A stretch of 64,000 nucleotides of DNA from Mucilaginibacter aquariorum (GTDB taxonomy: Bacteria > Bacteroidota > Bacteroidia > Sphingobacteriales > Sphingobacteriaceae): positions 1-64,000 of the forward strand of contig NZ_JANHOH010000009.1 in NCBI RefSeq assembly GCF_024498135.1, in the 5' to 3' direction. Shown piece after piece: positions 53,303-62,064 of the stretch; the stretch's first letter is position 1, and each line of letters starts with the position of its first letter. The notes below the pieces were generated by a model. The model was given only the letters and a program-made list of their open reading frames with translations, had not been told where the DNA came from and ran no database searches. The position numbers and the translations under genes were made by a program.

Positions 53303-54049
53303 ATGAAACAACAAACAATTATAGTAACCGGCGCATCAACAGGGATTGGTAAAGCCATTGCCGGTTTATTTTTACAACACGGCCATAACGTAGTTATTAA
53401 CTCGGCTAATGGCGATAATTTAAAGGCCACCTTTAATGAACTGGGCCACCACGACCGATTAGCTATGGTCACCGGCAGCATTAGCAGCCCGGCAACAGGT
53501 AAGCAGCTTGTTGATACCGCGGTTGAGCGCTTTGGCGCGGTTGATGTACTGGTAAATAACGCCGGTATATTTGAACCAAAACCATTTTTAGATGTTGATG
53601 AAGCACACCTTGATAGTTTTTTAACCATCAACCTAAAAGGCACTTATTTTACCAGCCAGGCTGCAATTAGGCAAATGCTGAAACAAGGCGAAGGTTCTAT
53701 CATTAACATTGGTACGGTATTGGTTGACCATGCCATTGGTGGTTTCCCTGCAACAGCGCCTATTTCAAGCAAAGGTGGTATCCACGCCTTAACAAAACAG
53801 TTGGCTACCGAATTCGGTAAAAACAACATCAGGGTAAACGCTATAGCACCGGGCATTATCAGAAGCCCGTTACAGTCTAAAAGCGGTGTTAGCAACGCGG
53901 ATAGCCTTGCCGGTTTACACTTATTAAACCGTATTGGCGAAACGCAGGATGTTGCCGAACTGGCCCTTTATTTGGCCGGCAGCAATTTTATAACCGGCGA
54001 GATAATCAATTTGGATGGCGGGCATGTATCCGGCCACCATATTAATTAA
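53303..54049 (+). CDS. SDR-family protein without the canonical Ser-Tyr pair
   Basis: The 248-residue protein has the nucleotide-binding motif TGASTGIG (9-16) and VNNAGIFEPK. However, the active-site Ser region reads INIGTVL and the usual Tyr of the YxxxK motif is Pro (APISSKGG), with only Lys kept. The usual C-terminal LDGGHVSG end is present. It may still bind NAD(P) but is unlikely to work as a normal dehydrogenase. It sits in the operon with tautomerase, NTF2-like protein and nitronate monooxygenase. Confidence 0.9.
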   Translation: MKQQTIIVTGASTGIGKAIAGLFLQHGHNVVINSANGDNLKATFNELGHHDRLAMVTGSISSPATGKQLVDTAVERFGAVDVLVNNAGIFEPKPFLDVDEAHLDSFLTINLKGTYFTSQAAIRQMLKQGEGSIINIGTVLVDHAIGGFPATAPISSKGGIHALTKQLATEFGKNNIRVNAIAPGIIRSPLQSKSGVSNADSLAGLHLLNRIGETQDVAELALYLAGSNFITGEIINLDGGHVSGHHIN

Positions 54050-54129
54050 TTAGTCGGGTAAGCTTAGATAAACATTAACAGGTATGAAAACGGGCAGTAT
54101 GCCCGGTGCACACCTTAAATAACAAAACG

Positions 54130-54507
54130 ATGAGCAATTATGCAGATAATGCAACGGCTGTGGCAGCCGTATTATCAAACTACTTTAATGGAATATTTAA
54201 AGGTGATGTAGAACTTCTTCGCAGCACCTTCCATCCGCAGGCACTGGTAGTTGGCGATGTTAAGGGGCAACCCTATTTTAAAAGTCTGGATCAATACCTT
54301 GATGGTGTTAAAAACCGCAAAAGCCCATTTGAATTAGGAGAAACCATACGCATGGAAATATTGTCGGTAGAAATTATCAACTCCATAGCTATTGCTAAAG
54401 CACATGTGCCCATGTTTGATTTTAATTATTACGATTTGCTTTCTCTAAACAAGATCGACGGAGCGTGGGTTATTGTAAATAAGTTATTAACTCATGTAAG
54501 CGTTTAA
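54130..54507 (+). CDS. NTF2-like protein (lumazine-binding-like)
   Basis: The 125-residue protein (from the ATG at 54130, MSNYADN) has the NTF2-like cone typical of the putative lumazine-binding family. Elements are ATAVAAVLSNYFNGIFKGDVELLRSTFHPQA, a KSLDQYLDGV helix and the final strand WVIVNKLLTH. I prefer this start to one at 54106 because homologues begin here. It is cytoplasmic, and its function is unknown. Confidence 0.85.
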   Translation: MSNYADNATAVAAVLSNYFNGIFKGDVELLRSTFHPQALVVGDVKGQPYFKSLDQYLDGVKNRKSPFELGETIRMEILSVEIINSIAIAKAHVPMFDFNYYDLLSLNKIDGAWVIVNKLLTHVSV

Positions 54508-54511
54508 AGCC

Positions 54512-55585
54512 ATGTGGAATCAAACCAGAATAACCGAGCTTTTTGGCATCAAATACCCAATTTTGTTAGGCCCTATGGGCGGGGCTTTTTCAACTCCCGA
54601 ACTTTTAGCTGCGGTATCAAACGCGGGCGGGCTGGGAAGCTTTGGAGCATACACTCTTACCCCCGAACAGATCCGGGAAGCTGATAACGCTATAAAATTA
54701 AAAACAGATAAGCCCTATAATATCAACCTTTGGGTTTCGGATGTTGACGAGAGCTTAACTAATTATCCGGTTGAAAGCTTGGAGAAGGTGAAGGCTCTGT
54801 TTAGACCATATTTTGATGAACTAAATATCCCATTGCCTGATCTGGATACCAATATCTCTTCCAAATTTCTGAAACAGGTGGAAACCATCTTCCAGATAAA
54901 GCCCGCCGTATTTAGTTTTATATTCGGTATTCCCTCAAAAGAGATATTAGACGAAGCACGCAGGCTTGGCATTAAAACCGTTGGGGCAGCTACCACGCTT
55001 GATGAAGCCCTGGCTTTAGAAGAAGCGAAAGTTGACGCGATTGTTGCTGCAGGTTTTGAAGCTGGTGGCCACCGACCATCGTTCCTGAGGCCGGCACATA
55101 ATTCTTTAACCGGGACCTTCTCTCTTATCCAGCAATTAAAGGCCAAAATAAAAACACCCATTATTGCTGCCGGGGGTATTGCAGATAGTAAAGGCATTGC
55201 AGCCGCGTTAACTTTAGGCGCAGATGCCGTACAATTAGGTACAGCCTTTTTAGTTACCGATGAATCGGGCGCCACGCCTGTTCACAAAGCAAAGCTTTTT
55301 ACCGATGAATCAAAATACACGGTACTCTCCAAATCATTAACCGGCCGTATGGGCAGGATGATCCGCAACCGGATCTCGGAAGAAGTTAATTACGAAACCG
55401 AGGTACTGCCATTCCCACTACAAACCCGTTTAATGGGACCATTAAGAGCAGCAGCATTGGCCCAGGGTAAAACCGATATGATCAACTTTTGGTCGGGGCA
55501 AAACGCAGTTAATTTAAAACATACCAAAGCAACAGAACTGATGCAGGCTCTTATAAACGAAACAGGGCAAATACTTCATAATTAA
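54512..55585 (+). CDS. Nitronate monooxygenase-family flavoprotein
   Basis: The 357-residue protein is an FMN-binding TIM barrel of the nitronate monooxygenase family: GPMGGAFSTPELLAAVSNAGG, a GAATTLDEAL strand, AAGFEAGGHR (with the conserved His) and AAGGIADSKGIAAALTLGADAVQLGTAFL (phosphate-binding loop). It oxidises nitronates or related anions. It is the last gene of the operon, so this set may detoxify nitro or carbonyl compounds. Confidence 0.93.
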   Translation: MWNQTRITELFGIKYPILLGPMGGAFSTPELLAAVSNAGGLGSFGAYTLTPEQIREADNAIKLKTDKPYNINLWVSDVDESLTNYPVESLEKVKALFRPYFDELNIPLPDLDTNISSKFLKQVETIFQIKPAVFSFIFGIPSKEILDEARRLGIKTVGAATTLDEALALEEAKVDAIVAAGFEAGGHRPSFLRPAHNSLTGTFSLIQQLKAKIKTPIIAAGGIADSKGIAAALTLGADAVQLGTAFLVTDESGATPVHKAKLFTDESKYTVLSKSLTGRMGRMIRNRISEEVNYETEVLPFPLQTRLMGPLRAAALAQGKTDMINFWSGQNAVNLKHTKATELMQALINETGQILHN

Positions 55586-55789
55586 TTTATTGTGTGACAA
55601 GAGAAGGTTGAATCTTCCCGCTCTCAAAGATAAATGCACTTAAAAATCCTCCCCATAAACTCATCTCTCTAAAATTGCAATGGCTTTAAGCCGTCCATTT
55701 TTAGCTGTTGAAACCTTCTAAAAAAATCGATCCTGTTTCATATGACAATTAAATTATATAATGTCTATAGTTTTTATAGATTATAAATA

Positions 55790-55797
55790 TATATTTG
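55790..55797 (+). promoter_or_regulatory. -7 promoter element upstream of the SAM riboswitch
   Basis: TATATTTG, an exact match to TAnnTTTG. It places the start of transcription near 55803, just before the aptamer. No canonical -33 TTG was found. The stretch 55586-55789 before it holds no other feature that I can see. Confidence 0.6.
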
Positions 55798-55817
55798 CAT
55801 CGAAATAGTTCTTATTA

Positions 55818-55922
55818 ATTATCAAGAAAGACTGAGGGAAAGGCCCGATGATGTCTTAGCAACCTGTACGCCATAGGTATAAAGGTGCTAATTCCTGTCT
55901 GCAGCAATGCAGAAAAGATAAT
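55818..55922 (+). promoter_or_regulatory. SAM-I riboswitch
   Basis: The RNA matches SAM-I. P1 pairs ATTATC (55818-55823) with GATAAT (55917-55922). The core has GAGGG followed by GGCCCGATGA, then AGCAACC and AGGTGCTAATTCC, and P4 pairs TCTGC with GCAGA. The 3' P1 strand could alternatively pair with CATTAT at 55956-55961, a possible switch partner. It lies in the 5' leader of the susC-susD pair and should reduce expression when S-adenosylmethionine is plentiful. Confidence 0.93.
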
Positions 55923-56023
55923 GTTCGCAAATATTGCAAAGCCGTACAGGCTGCTCATTATATCGTTTATCCGCGCCTTCCTCTTCTCATTGCCGATTAA
56001 TTATATGTCAAACAATATTAATT

Positions 56024-56137
56024 ATGAAAACAAACTCTACCCACCCCGAAAATCGAAACGTTTATACTAAAACGTTGTCGCTGCGCGCTTACCTATATTC
56101 AACCGCTTGTATGCCGGCGATGTGTTGTTGCTGTTAA
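56024..56137 (+). CDS. Leader peptide with a C-terminal run of four cysteines
   Basis: A 37-residue reading (MKTNSTHPENRN...) lies 100 bases after the riboswitch and ends CMPAMCCCC, with four cysteine codons just before the stop. An AT-rich start is normal here. It is too short and Cys-biased to look like a chance ORF, though it could be one. It resembles in logic the CCC-motif attenuator peptides described upstream of sulfur genes in Bordetella, where ribosomes stall at Cys codons. An overlapping reading in another frame (from 56005, ends 56070) lacks this feature. Whether it is translated is inference. Confidence 0.55.
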   Translation: MKTNSTHPENRNVYTKTLSLRAYLYSTACMPAMCCCC

Positions 56138-56141
56138 TTTA

Positions 56142-56172
56142 TAGCAATTAAGGGTTTTAGTTAATTCTGCTA
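56142..56172 (+). other. Hairpin just after the leader peptide
   Basis: TAGCAATTAA (56142-56151) pairs with TTAATT-CT-GCTA (56161-56172) with a two-base bulge. It begins 5 bases after the peptide stop codon, so a ribosome paused at the Cys codons would cover its 5' arm. No U run follows, so it is not a simple terminator. Confidence 0.4.
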
Positions 56173-56299
56173 AGCCCGAAATTATTACCATTCATTCCTT
56201 ACAATTTAAATAGGCTATTGATTTTGACAGTATATGTCTGGAATCAAACCAGCCTGTATGCACTTGTATTGACCTTTTAAACGCTTTACAATAATTATC

Positions 56300-59200
56300 A
56301 TGAATAAAATTTACAAACCCTTATTGGCAATTTTATTGCTTTTCCTCACCATACAGACGGTTAGCGCCCAGGCTGTTAAAGTAAGCGGTGTGGTTACCGC
56401 CAAATCCGACGGGCAGCCGCTTCCCGGCGTCAGCATTGGCATTAAAGGCTCTACCGCAGGTGCTCAAACAGATATTTCGGGTAAGTTCACCCTTAATGCA
56501 AATGTTAACGATGTTTTGCGGGTGTCTTACATTGGCTTTGCCACCCAGGAAATTCCGGTGACCAATAGCAGTACAAACCTGCAAATAGTTTTAGTGGAGG
56601 CGCCAAACTCATTGAACGAGGTTGTTGTTACTGCGCTCAATATATCAAAAGATAAAAAGTCGCTGGGTTATGCCGTGCAGGGCCTTAAGGCAAAAGATAT
56701 TTCTGAGGCTAAAGAAACCAACCTGATCAATGCATTATCCGGAAAGATAGCCGGTGTGCAGGTTACCGGCAGCCAGGGCGATATGGGATCGTCCCGTATC
56801 GTTATCCGTGGCGAAACGTCTGTATCCGGTAATAACCAACCCTTATTTGTGGTAGACGGCGTTATTGTAGATAATTCGCAGTTCCAGGGCACAAATGGTT
56901 CCAGGGATTTCGCGAATGCCATTTCCGATCTTAATTCGGAGGACATCGAATCTATCAGCGTATTAAAAGGCCCAAATGCTGCGGCTTTATATGGTTATCG
57001 TGCTGCAGGCGGTGTTATCCTGATTAAAACTAAAACCGGCAAAGGTGCCCAGGGATTAGGCATTACCATAAACTCCAATACCTCGTTTGCTACTTTAAAG
57101 GTATTTCCTGATTATCAAAACCAATTTGGCCAGGGTGCCAACGGCAAATTCAGTTATGTAGATGGTAAAGGTGGAGGTGTAAATGATGGTGTTGACGAAA
57201 GCTGGGGCCCGCCACTAGACGGAAGGCTTATTCCGCAGTTTTACTCGAACGGCGAGGCCGTGCCTTTTGTGGCGCACCCAAACAACGTACGTGATTTTTT
57301 CAAGACCGGTGTTACCCTAAACAATGGTATCGCCTTTGCAGGAAGCAGCGATAAATTCGATTACAGGCTATCATATAACAACTTGCACCAAACCGGTGTT
57401 GTGCCCAATTCATCGCAGGGAAGAAATTCATTCCTGTTAAATTCTACCTTCCGCCCCAATTCTAAATTAACGATCACTACCATCGCTAATTACATTAAAG
57501 ATGACGCGGGCAACCTACCCGGTGCATACGGCAGGCGCGCTACAAGTACCATGCTGCAATTCACCTGGTTTGGCCGGCAGGTAGATATTAACCGGTTAAA
57601 AAACTATCGTGATGCCAGCGGCAATACCTTTAATTGGAACAACAGCTATTACAGCAACCCGTATTTTATTGCTTATGAAAATACTGTTGCCCAGCACAAA
57701 AACAGGATCATTGGAAGCGTGGAGCTAAACTATAAGATCATCGGCGGTTTGTCTGCTAACTTCCGTACAGGTACCGACTATTATACCGACAGGCGCAAGA
57801 TCAAAGTTTCGTACGGTACCAACGGAACCCCATTTGGATCGTATGAAGAAGATGCCTATACCGTTAACGAGACCAATACCGAAGCACGTTTACAATATAC
57901 TAAAAAGCTAAATCAAGACTTTTCATTCGATGGCTTTATAGGAGGTAACATCAGTACCATTTTGAATGAGCAAAATGATCAGATAGCGCCTAAACTGGCA
58001 GTAGCTGGCTTATATACTTTAAGTAACTCGCGCGACCCGCTGGTATCATCTAACTATTATGGCAAGCTAAAAACCTATAGCTACTTCGCATCGGCACAAA
58101 TTGGGTTCCGGAATTACGCCTTCTTAAATGTAACAGGGCGTAACGACTGGTCGTCAACCCTGCCTGTGGCCAACTTATCTTACTTCTATCCATCGGTTAA
58201 CGGAAGTTTAGTGCTCTCGGAAGCGCTGGACTTAAAGAGTGACGTATTAAGCTATTTAAAACTAAGGGGTGGGTGGTCAAAAGTTGGTAAAGCGGCGACA
58301 CCATATCAACTCATCAATACTTACAATTTTGCTGCTCCGTTTGTTTTAAATACGCCACAAGGGCCTATTGCAAACCCGCAACAAACAATAAACCCAATAG
58401 ATTTGAATCCAAATCTTAAACCCGAAACTACAACATCTACAGAAGCTGGTATAGAAGCAGGCTTTTTTAATAACAGGTTGCGTCTTGATGTGAGTGCTTA
58501 TAATACCAACAGTATTAACCAGATATTGGCCGTGCTTGTTAGTGGGTCTACCGGCTACAGCACCAAGCTAATAAATGGTGGCAGCATTAATAACAAAGGC
58601 CTTGAAGTGCAGTTGGGTATAGCGCCTGTTAAAACGCATGATCTTAGCTGGGATGTTACTATAAACTACTCCCGCAATAAGAGCAAAGTCATATCACTTT
58701 ATGACGAAGGAAATCTTCAAAGTTATATCTTAGGCTCCAACCGTACTGTTGATGTATTGGCAGCGGTTGGTCAGCCTTATGGTACCCTTTCCGGTACTTC
58801 CTATACTCGCGATGCATCCGGCCAAATAATTATTGGCCCTAATGGAACTCCTATTGTTAATACAACCAAAAAGTATTTGGGGAAATTTACTCCGGATTGG
58901 TTGGGAAGTATCAATAACAGTGTTACCTACAAAAATATAAACGTAAGCTTTTTAGTTGATGCGCGAATTGGTGGTTCTATTTACTCTAATACTAACCGCA
59001 CCGGCACTTATACCGGGGTATTAGCGTCTACCCTACCCGGCCGCGGCACAGCAAACGGTGGGTTAAGTTATTACTACCCTAACAATAACTCATCCTTGCC
59101 GGCAGTTCAGGTGAGCGCAGGTGCAGGTGCACCCACAGGCGAAACCGTTTACGACGACGGGATGGTTTTTAAAGGAGTAAAGGCGGATGGAACAGCTAAT

Positions 59201-59512
59201 ACTACCATTGTACCGGCTCAATCGTACTACAAAGGCTTTACCAATGTTGATGAAGCCTTTATTTACAGCGCATCATACGTTAAACTCCGTGAAGTTAAAA
59301 TTGGCTACACTTTCCCTTCTCAATGGGTTAAAGGTGTTGGGCTGCAGTCGGCAACGGTATCATTAGTGGGCCGTAACCTTTGGATCATTCATAAAAATGT
59401 CCCTAACATCGATCCGGAAACCGCTTTCAATACCGGTAACGCACAGGGTTTGGAAGATCTAACGCTGCCAACTGTACGTAACATTGGGTTTAACATCAAT
59501 CTTAAATTCTAA
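56300..59512 (+). CDS. SusC/RagA-family TonB-dependent receptor under SAM-riboswitch control
   Basis: The 1070-residue protein has a signal peptide (ends ...VSAQ), a CnaB-type N-domain (VSGVVTAKSDGQPLPGVSI, about 28-110), a plug domain (VVVTALNIS; PLFVVDGV) and a large beta-barrel ending in a Phe. It is clearly of SusC type. The riboswitch leader suggests that its substrate is a sulfur compound or that it is induced in sulfur or methionine shortage. This makes peptides or organic sulfur compounds more likely than a plain glycan. Confidence 0.95.
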   Translation: MNKIYKPLLAILLLFLTIQTVSAQAVKVSGVVTAKSDGQPLPGVSIGIKGSTAGAQTDISGKFTLNANVNDVLRVSYIGFATQEIPVTNSSTNLQIVLVEAPNSLNEVVVTALNISKDKKSLGYAVQGLKAKDISEAKETNLINALSGKIAGVQVTGSQGDMGSSRIVIRGETSVSGNNQPLFVVDGVIVDNSQFQGTNGSRDFANAISDLNSEDIESISVLKGPNAAALYGYRAAGGVILIKTKTGKGAQGLGITINSNTSFATLKVFPDYQNQFGQGANGKFSYVDGKGGGVNDGVDESWGPPLDGRLIPQFYSNGEAVPFVAHPNNVRDFFKTGVTLNNGIAFAGSSDKFDYRLSYNNLHQTGVVPNSSQGRNSFLLNSTFRPNSKLTITTIANYIKDDAGNLPGAYGRRATSTMLQFTWFGRQVDINRLKNYRDASGNTFNWNNSYYSNPYFIAYENTVAQHKNRIIGSVELNYKIIGGLSANFRTGTDYYTDRRKIKVSYGTNGTPFGSYEEDAYTVNETNTEARLQYTKKLNQDFSFDGFIGGNISTILNEQNDQIAPKLAVAGLYTLSNSRDPLVSSNYYGKLKTYSYFASAQIGFRNYAFLNVTGRNDWSSTLPVANLSYFYPSVNGSLVLSEALDLKSDVLSYLKLRGGWSKVGKAATPYQLINTYNFAAPFVLNTPQGPIANPQQTINPIDLNPNLKPETTTSTEAGIEAGFFNNRLRLDVSAYNTNSINQILAVLVSGSTGYSTKLINGGSINNKGLEVQLGIAPVKTHDLSWDVTINYSRNKSKVISLYDEGNLQSYILGSNRTVDVLAAVGQPYGTLSGTSYTRDASGQIIIGPNGTPIVNTTKKYLGKFTPDWLGSINNSVTYKNINVSFLVDARIGGSIYSNTNRTGTYTGVLASTLPGRGTANGGLSYYYPNNNSSLPAVQVSAGAGAPTGETVYDDGMVFKGVKADGTANTTIVPAQSYYKGFTNVDEAFIYSASYVKLREVKIGYTFPSQWVKGVGLQSATVSLVGRNLWIIHKNVPNIDPETAFNTGNAQGLEDLTLPTVRNIGFNINLKF

Positions 59513-59516
59513 AATC

Positions 59517-60965
59517 ATGAAATTTAAATATTCAACTATCATATTGTCAGGTGCATTACTACTATCTGTAACAGCCTGCAAAAAAAATCTGGAAGAGATC
59601 AACCGAAATCCAAATGCATCAGAAACCGCCCAGCCAGATTATCTGTTAACAGGCATAACAAAAAATATTGCCGATACCTATTGGGGTACATCCAATAATA
59701 TGGATGCGAGTTTACTGTTTGTGCAAAACTGGTCTAAAATACAGTATACCGATCCTGACAGGTATATATATACAAATACCTCTTTTCAGGACTTATGGAA
59801 TACGGCTTATACCAAGGGAGTAATTAATCTTAATCAGTTAATTAAGTTAGCTGATGAACAATCAAACCCCAATTATAAAGGTGTGGCGCTGGTGTTACGA
59901 TCATGGGTTTTTTCTTTATTAACAGATGCTTATGGCGATGTTCCATATACACAGGCAACAAACATTAAAGAATACCTTACACCTGCTTATGATAAGCAAA
60001 AAGACGTATATTTTGCTTTATTAGAGGATCTGAAATCTGCACAGGCATCTTTAAATACGTCAGGCCCCGCAATTGGCGGCGATATTATTTATGGTGGTAA
60101 AGCTAACCCTATTGGCTTATGGAAAAAATTTGCCAACTCTTTACGTTTACGTATCGCTTTGCGTATAGCCGACCGCGAGCCTGAAAAATCAAAACAGGTT
60201 TTAGCAGAGATACAGGCAGAAGGAAGTGGTTACATCAGCGATAACAGCGAGATTGCCCAGCTGGTATATTCCACATCCCCCAATCAAAACCCAATAAGCA
60301 ATTTGTTTGATACCCGTGATGATTACCGTATCAGCAAAACTATAGTAGATAAGTTATTTGAGCTTAATGACCCCCGCTTACCTATATATGCCAGCCCCAC
60401 AAAAGATGCAACTCCTAAAACTTATGTAGGGTTACCTAATGGTTTGTTAGTAGGCGATGCGAGTGCTTATGGCTTCACAAAAACGTCTAAACCGGGCACA
60501 TACTTTTTAGCGCCGAACGCCCCCGCGGTGATCATTAGTTACGCCGAAGTATTGTTTGACAGAGCGGAGGCTGCCGCACGCGGCTTTACCGCCGAAGACG
60601 CGGCAGATTTATACAAGCAGGCAATTGCGGCTTCGTTAAAACAGTATGGAATTACCGATGCCGCGGTTAACACCTACCTGGCATCACCCGCTGTACAGTA
60701 CGATCCGTCAAACTACAAAAAATCTATCGGCGATCAGAAATGGATAGCGCTGTTTGGCCAGGGGCTGGAAGCTTTTGCTGAGTGGCGCAGGCTGGATTAT
60801 CCGCAGCTGCAACCGGCCGTTGCAGGTACACTTGGAGGGAAAATTCCTGTCAGGTTCATTTATCCGGGAACGGAGCAATCGTTAAACGGAGCGAGTTATA
60901 ATGCTGCGGTAGCCAGTCAGGGTGCCGATGCGCTGACAACCAAACTCTGGTTTGATGTAAATTAA
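59517..60965 (+). CDS. SusD-like outer-membrane lipoprotein
   Basis: The protein (482 residues from the ATG at 59517) has a lipoprotein signal (SVTAC) and belongs to the SusD_2 branch, with the opening NLEEINRNPNASETAQPDYLLT and the ALVLRSWVFSLLTDAYGDVPYT helix. Its ATG is 4 bases after the susC stop codon. It forms the lid of the receptor and is under the same SAM leader. Confidence 0.93.
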   Translation: MKFKYSTIILSGALLLSVTACKKNLEEINRNPNASETAQPDYLLTGITKNIADTYWGTSNNMDASLLFVQNWSKIQYTDPDRYIYTNTSFQDLWNTAYTKGVINLNQLIKLADEQSNPNYKGVALVLRSWVFSLLTDAYGDVPYTQATNIKEYLTPAYDKQKDVYFALLEDLKSAQASLNTSGPAIGGDIIYGGKANPIGLWKKFANSLRLRIALRIADREPEKSKQVLAEIQAEGSGYISDNSEIAQLVYSTSPNQNPISNLFDTRDDYRISKTIVDKLFELNDPRLPIYASPTKDATPKTYVGLPNGLLVGDASAYGFTKTSKPGTYFLAPNAPAVIISYAEVLFDRAEAAARGFTAEDAADLYKQAIAASLKQYGITDAAVNTYLASPAVQYDPSNYKKSIGDQKWIALFGQGLEAFAEWRRLDYPQLQPAVAGTLGGKIPVRFIYPGTEQSLNGASYNAAVASQGADALTTKLWFDVN

Positions 60966-60971
60966 CTTTTT

Positions 60972-61003
60972 ATCGGCCATGCAGAAATGCATGGCCGATT
61001 TTC
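60972..61003 (+). terminator. Terminator after the SAM-controlled susCD operon
   Basis: The 12-bp perfect stem ATCGGCCATGCA / TGCATGGCCGAT with loop GAAA is followed by TTTT. Confidence 0.85.
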
Positions 61004-61035
61004 ATAATTATTAGCAGTAATTAATACCCCCCGGG

Positions 61036-61650
61036 TTAACCAACTTTTAGCCACCCTGTAATACTCATCCTTGGCAGCTGGGTAACCAAAACCTCATGCT
61101 CTAGTTCGGTGCTTTTAAAAAACACGCTTTTACCCGCATCTGGTGAAATATCCTGCGATCCATTCCCCTGGTAGATGCGTAAAGCCCCGCCGTCAACCTC
61201 GGTGTTTAGATAAATGATCATAGAGAATGCCCTTGTGCCATTCTGCTTAAAATTGTCTATATGGCGTTTATAAAAACTCCCCTTTTCGTAAAGTGTATAA
61301 TGAAACTCGTAACCCGTAATACCAGCGTAACAGCTGCTATTGAGGTGACTAACGAAGCGATCCATTAAATCGAAAAAATCGTTTTCATGAACATCGTTAT
61401 GTATACGGTCGAGCCAGTAAATTTTATCACTGCGTATCAGTTTATCATGATTTACCAGCCGTTTATTCCCGGTACCGGCGGCAAGTAGCTTATCGCCCGC
61501 ATAAAGCGTGCTAATGTTGTTTACTAAATGTGCGGATAATGCCTGGCTGAGAAAGTTTTTAACCGTACCTACATTGGTAGCCAGGTAGCTATCAATGAGT
61601 TCGTTGAAGATGATTTCCAAATTGATGTAAGGTACACTTAAATTCCGCAC
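61036..61650 (-). CDS. 2OG-Fe(II) oxygenase (prolyl-4-hydroxylase-like)
   Basis: The 204-residue protein has a jelly-roll dioxygenase core with the iron ligands His130-x-Asp132 (RHIDNF) and His185 (ELEHEVL), and Arg194 that would bind 2-oxoglutarate. It resembles prolyl 4-hydroxylases and SM-20-type enzymes. The substrate may be a ribosomal or elongation-factor protein, but this is not visible. It converges on the susCD operon across a terminator. Confidence 0.9.
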   Translation of the reverse strand: MRNLSVPYINLEIIFNELIDSYLATNVGTVKNFLSQALSAHLVNNISTLYAGDKLLAAGTGNKRLVNHDKLIRSDKIYWLDRIHNDVHENDFFDLMDRFVSHLNSSCYAGITGYEFHYTLYEKGSFYKRHIDNFKQNGTRAFSMIIYLNTEVDGGALRIYQGNGSQDISPDAGKSVFFKSTELEHEVLVTQLPRMSITGWLKVG

Positions 61651-61727
61651 TAAGCACTTATATCTTGATATGGTTTATAAGGCTAATCCTTTTGTTTTCA
61701 TAGCTTTATATTGATAAAAGAATTATT

Positions 61728-62030
61728 ATGCTATACATAACGCAGCTTATTTACATCAAGGAAGGGCAAGAAGCCATTTTCCATCAATTTGAGGATATTG
61801 CCATCCCTATTATTTCGAAGTATAACGGGCAACTACTTTTAAGGGTAAGGCCGGATGAAAAAGCTATTATTGAAAGCAGCGTTAAACAACCCTATGAAAT
61901 TCACCTGGTTGAATTTACAAGTGAACAGGACCTTGAAAATTTCATGAATGACGAGGACAGGAAAAAATTCATTCACCTTAAGGAACAGTCAATAGAATCA
62001 GTAGTACTGATTAAGGGGAATAAATTATAG
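61728..62030 (+). CDS. Small dimeric alpha-beta barrel protein (DUF1330-like)
   Basis: The 100-residue protein has the ferredoxin-like alpha-beta barrel pattern: IYIKEGQEAIFHQFEDIAIPII, a LVEFTSEQDLENFMND segment, and a final strand SVVLIKG. Relatives are DUF1330 or EthD-like proteins. The function is unknown. It stands alone. Confidence 0.75.
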   Translation: MLYITQLIYIKEGQEAIFHQFEDIAIPIISKYNGQLLLRVRPDEKAIIESSVKQPYEIHLVEFTSEQDLENFMNDEDRKKFIHLKEQSIESVVLIKGNKL

Positions 62031-62064
62031 TATATTATTTATCTGATACCTTGCGCAAAAAATT

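Noticed and set aside
54763..55275. A 170-codon open frame antisense to the nitronate monooxygenase gene
   Set aside because: It is a mirror of a strong coding region with no recognisable protein features.
55885..56070. A 61-codon open frame starting inside the riboswitch
   Set aside because: It begins in the aptamer, and the region is explained by conserved RNA structure. The downstream ATG at 56005 in this frame has no Cys run or other support.
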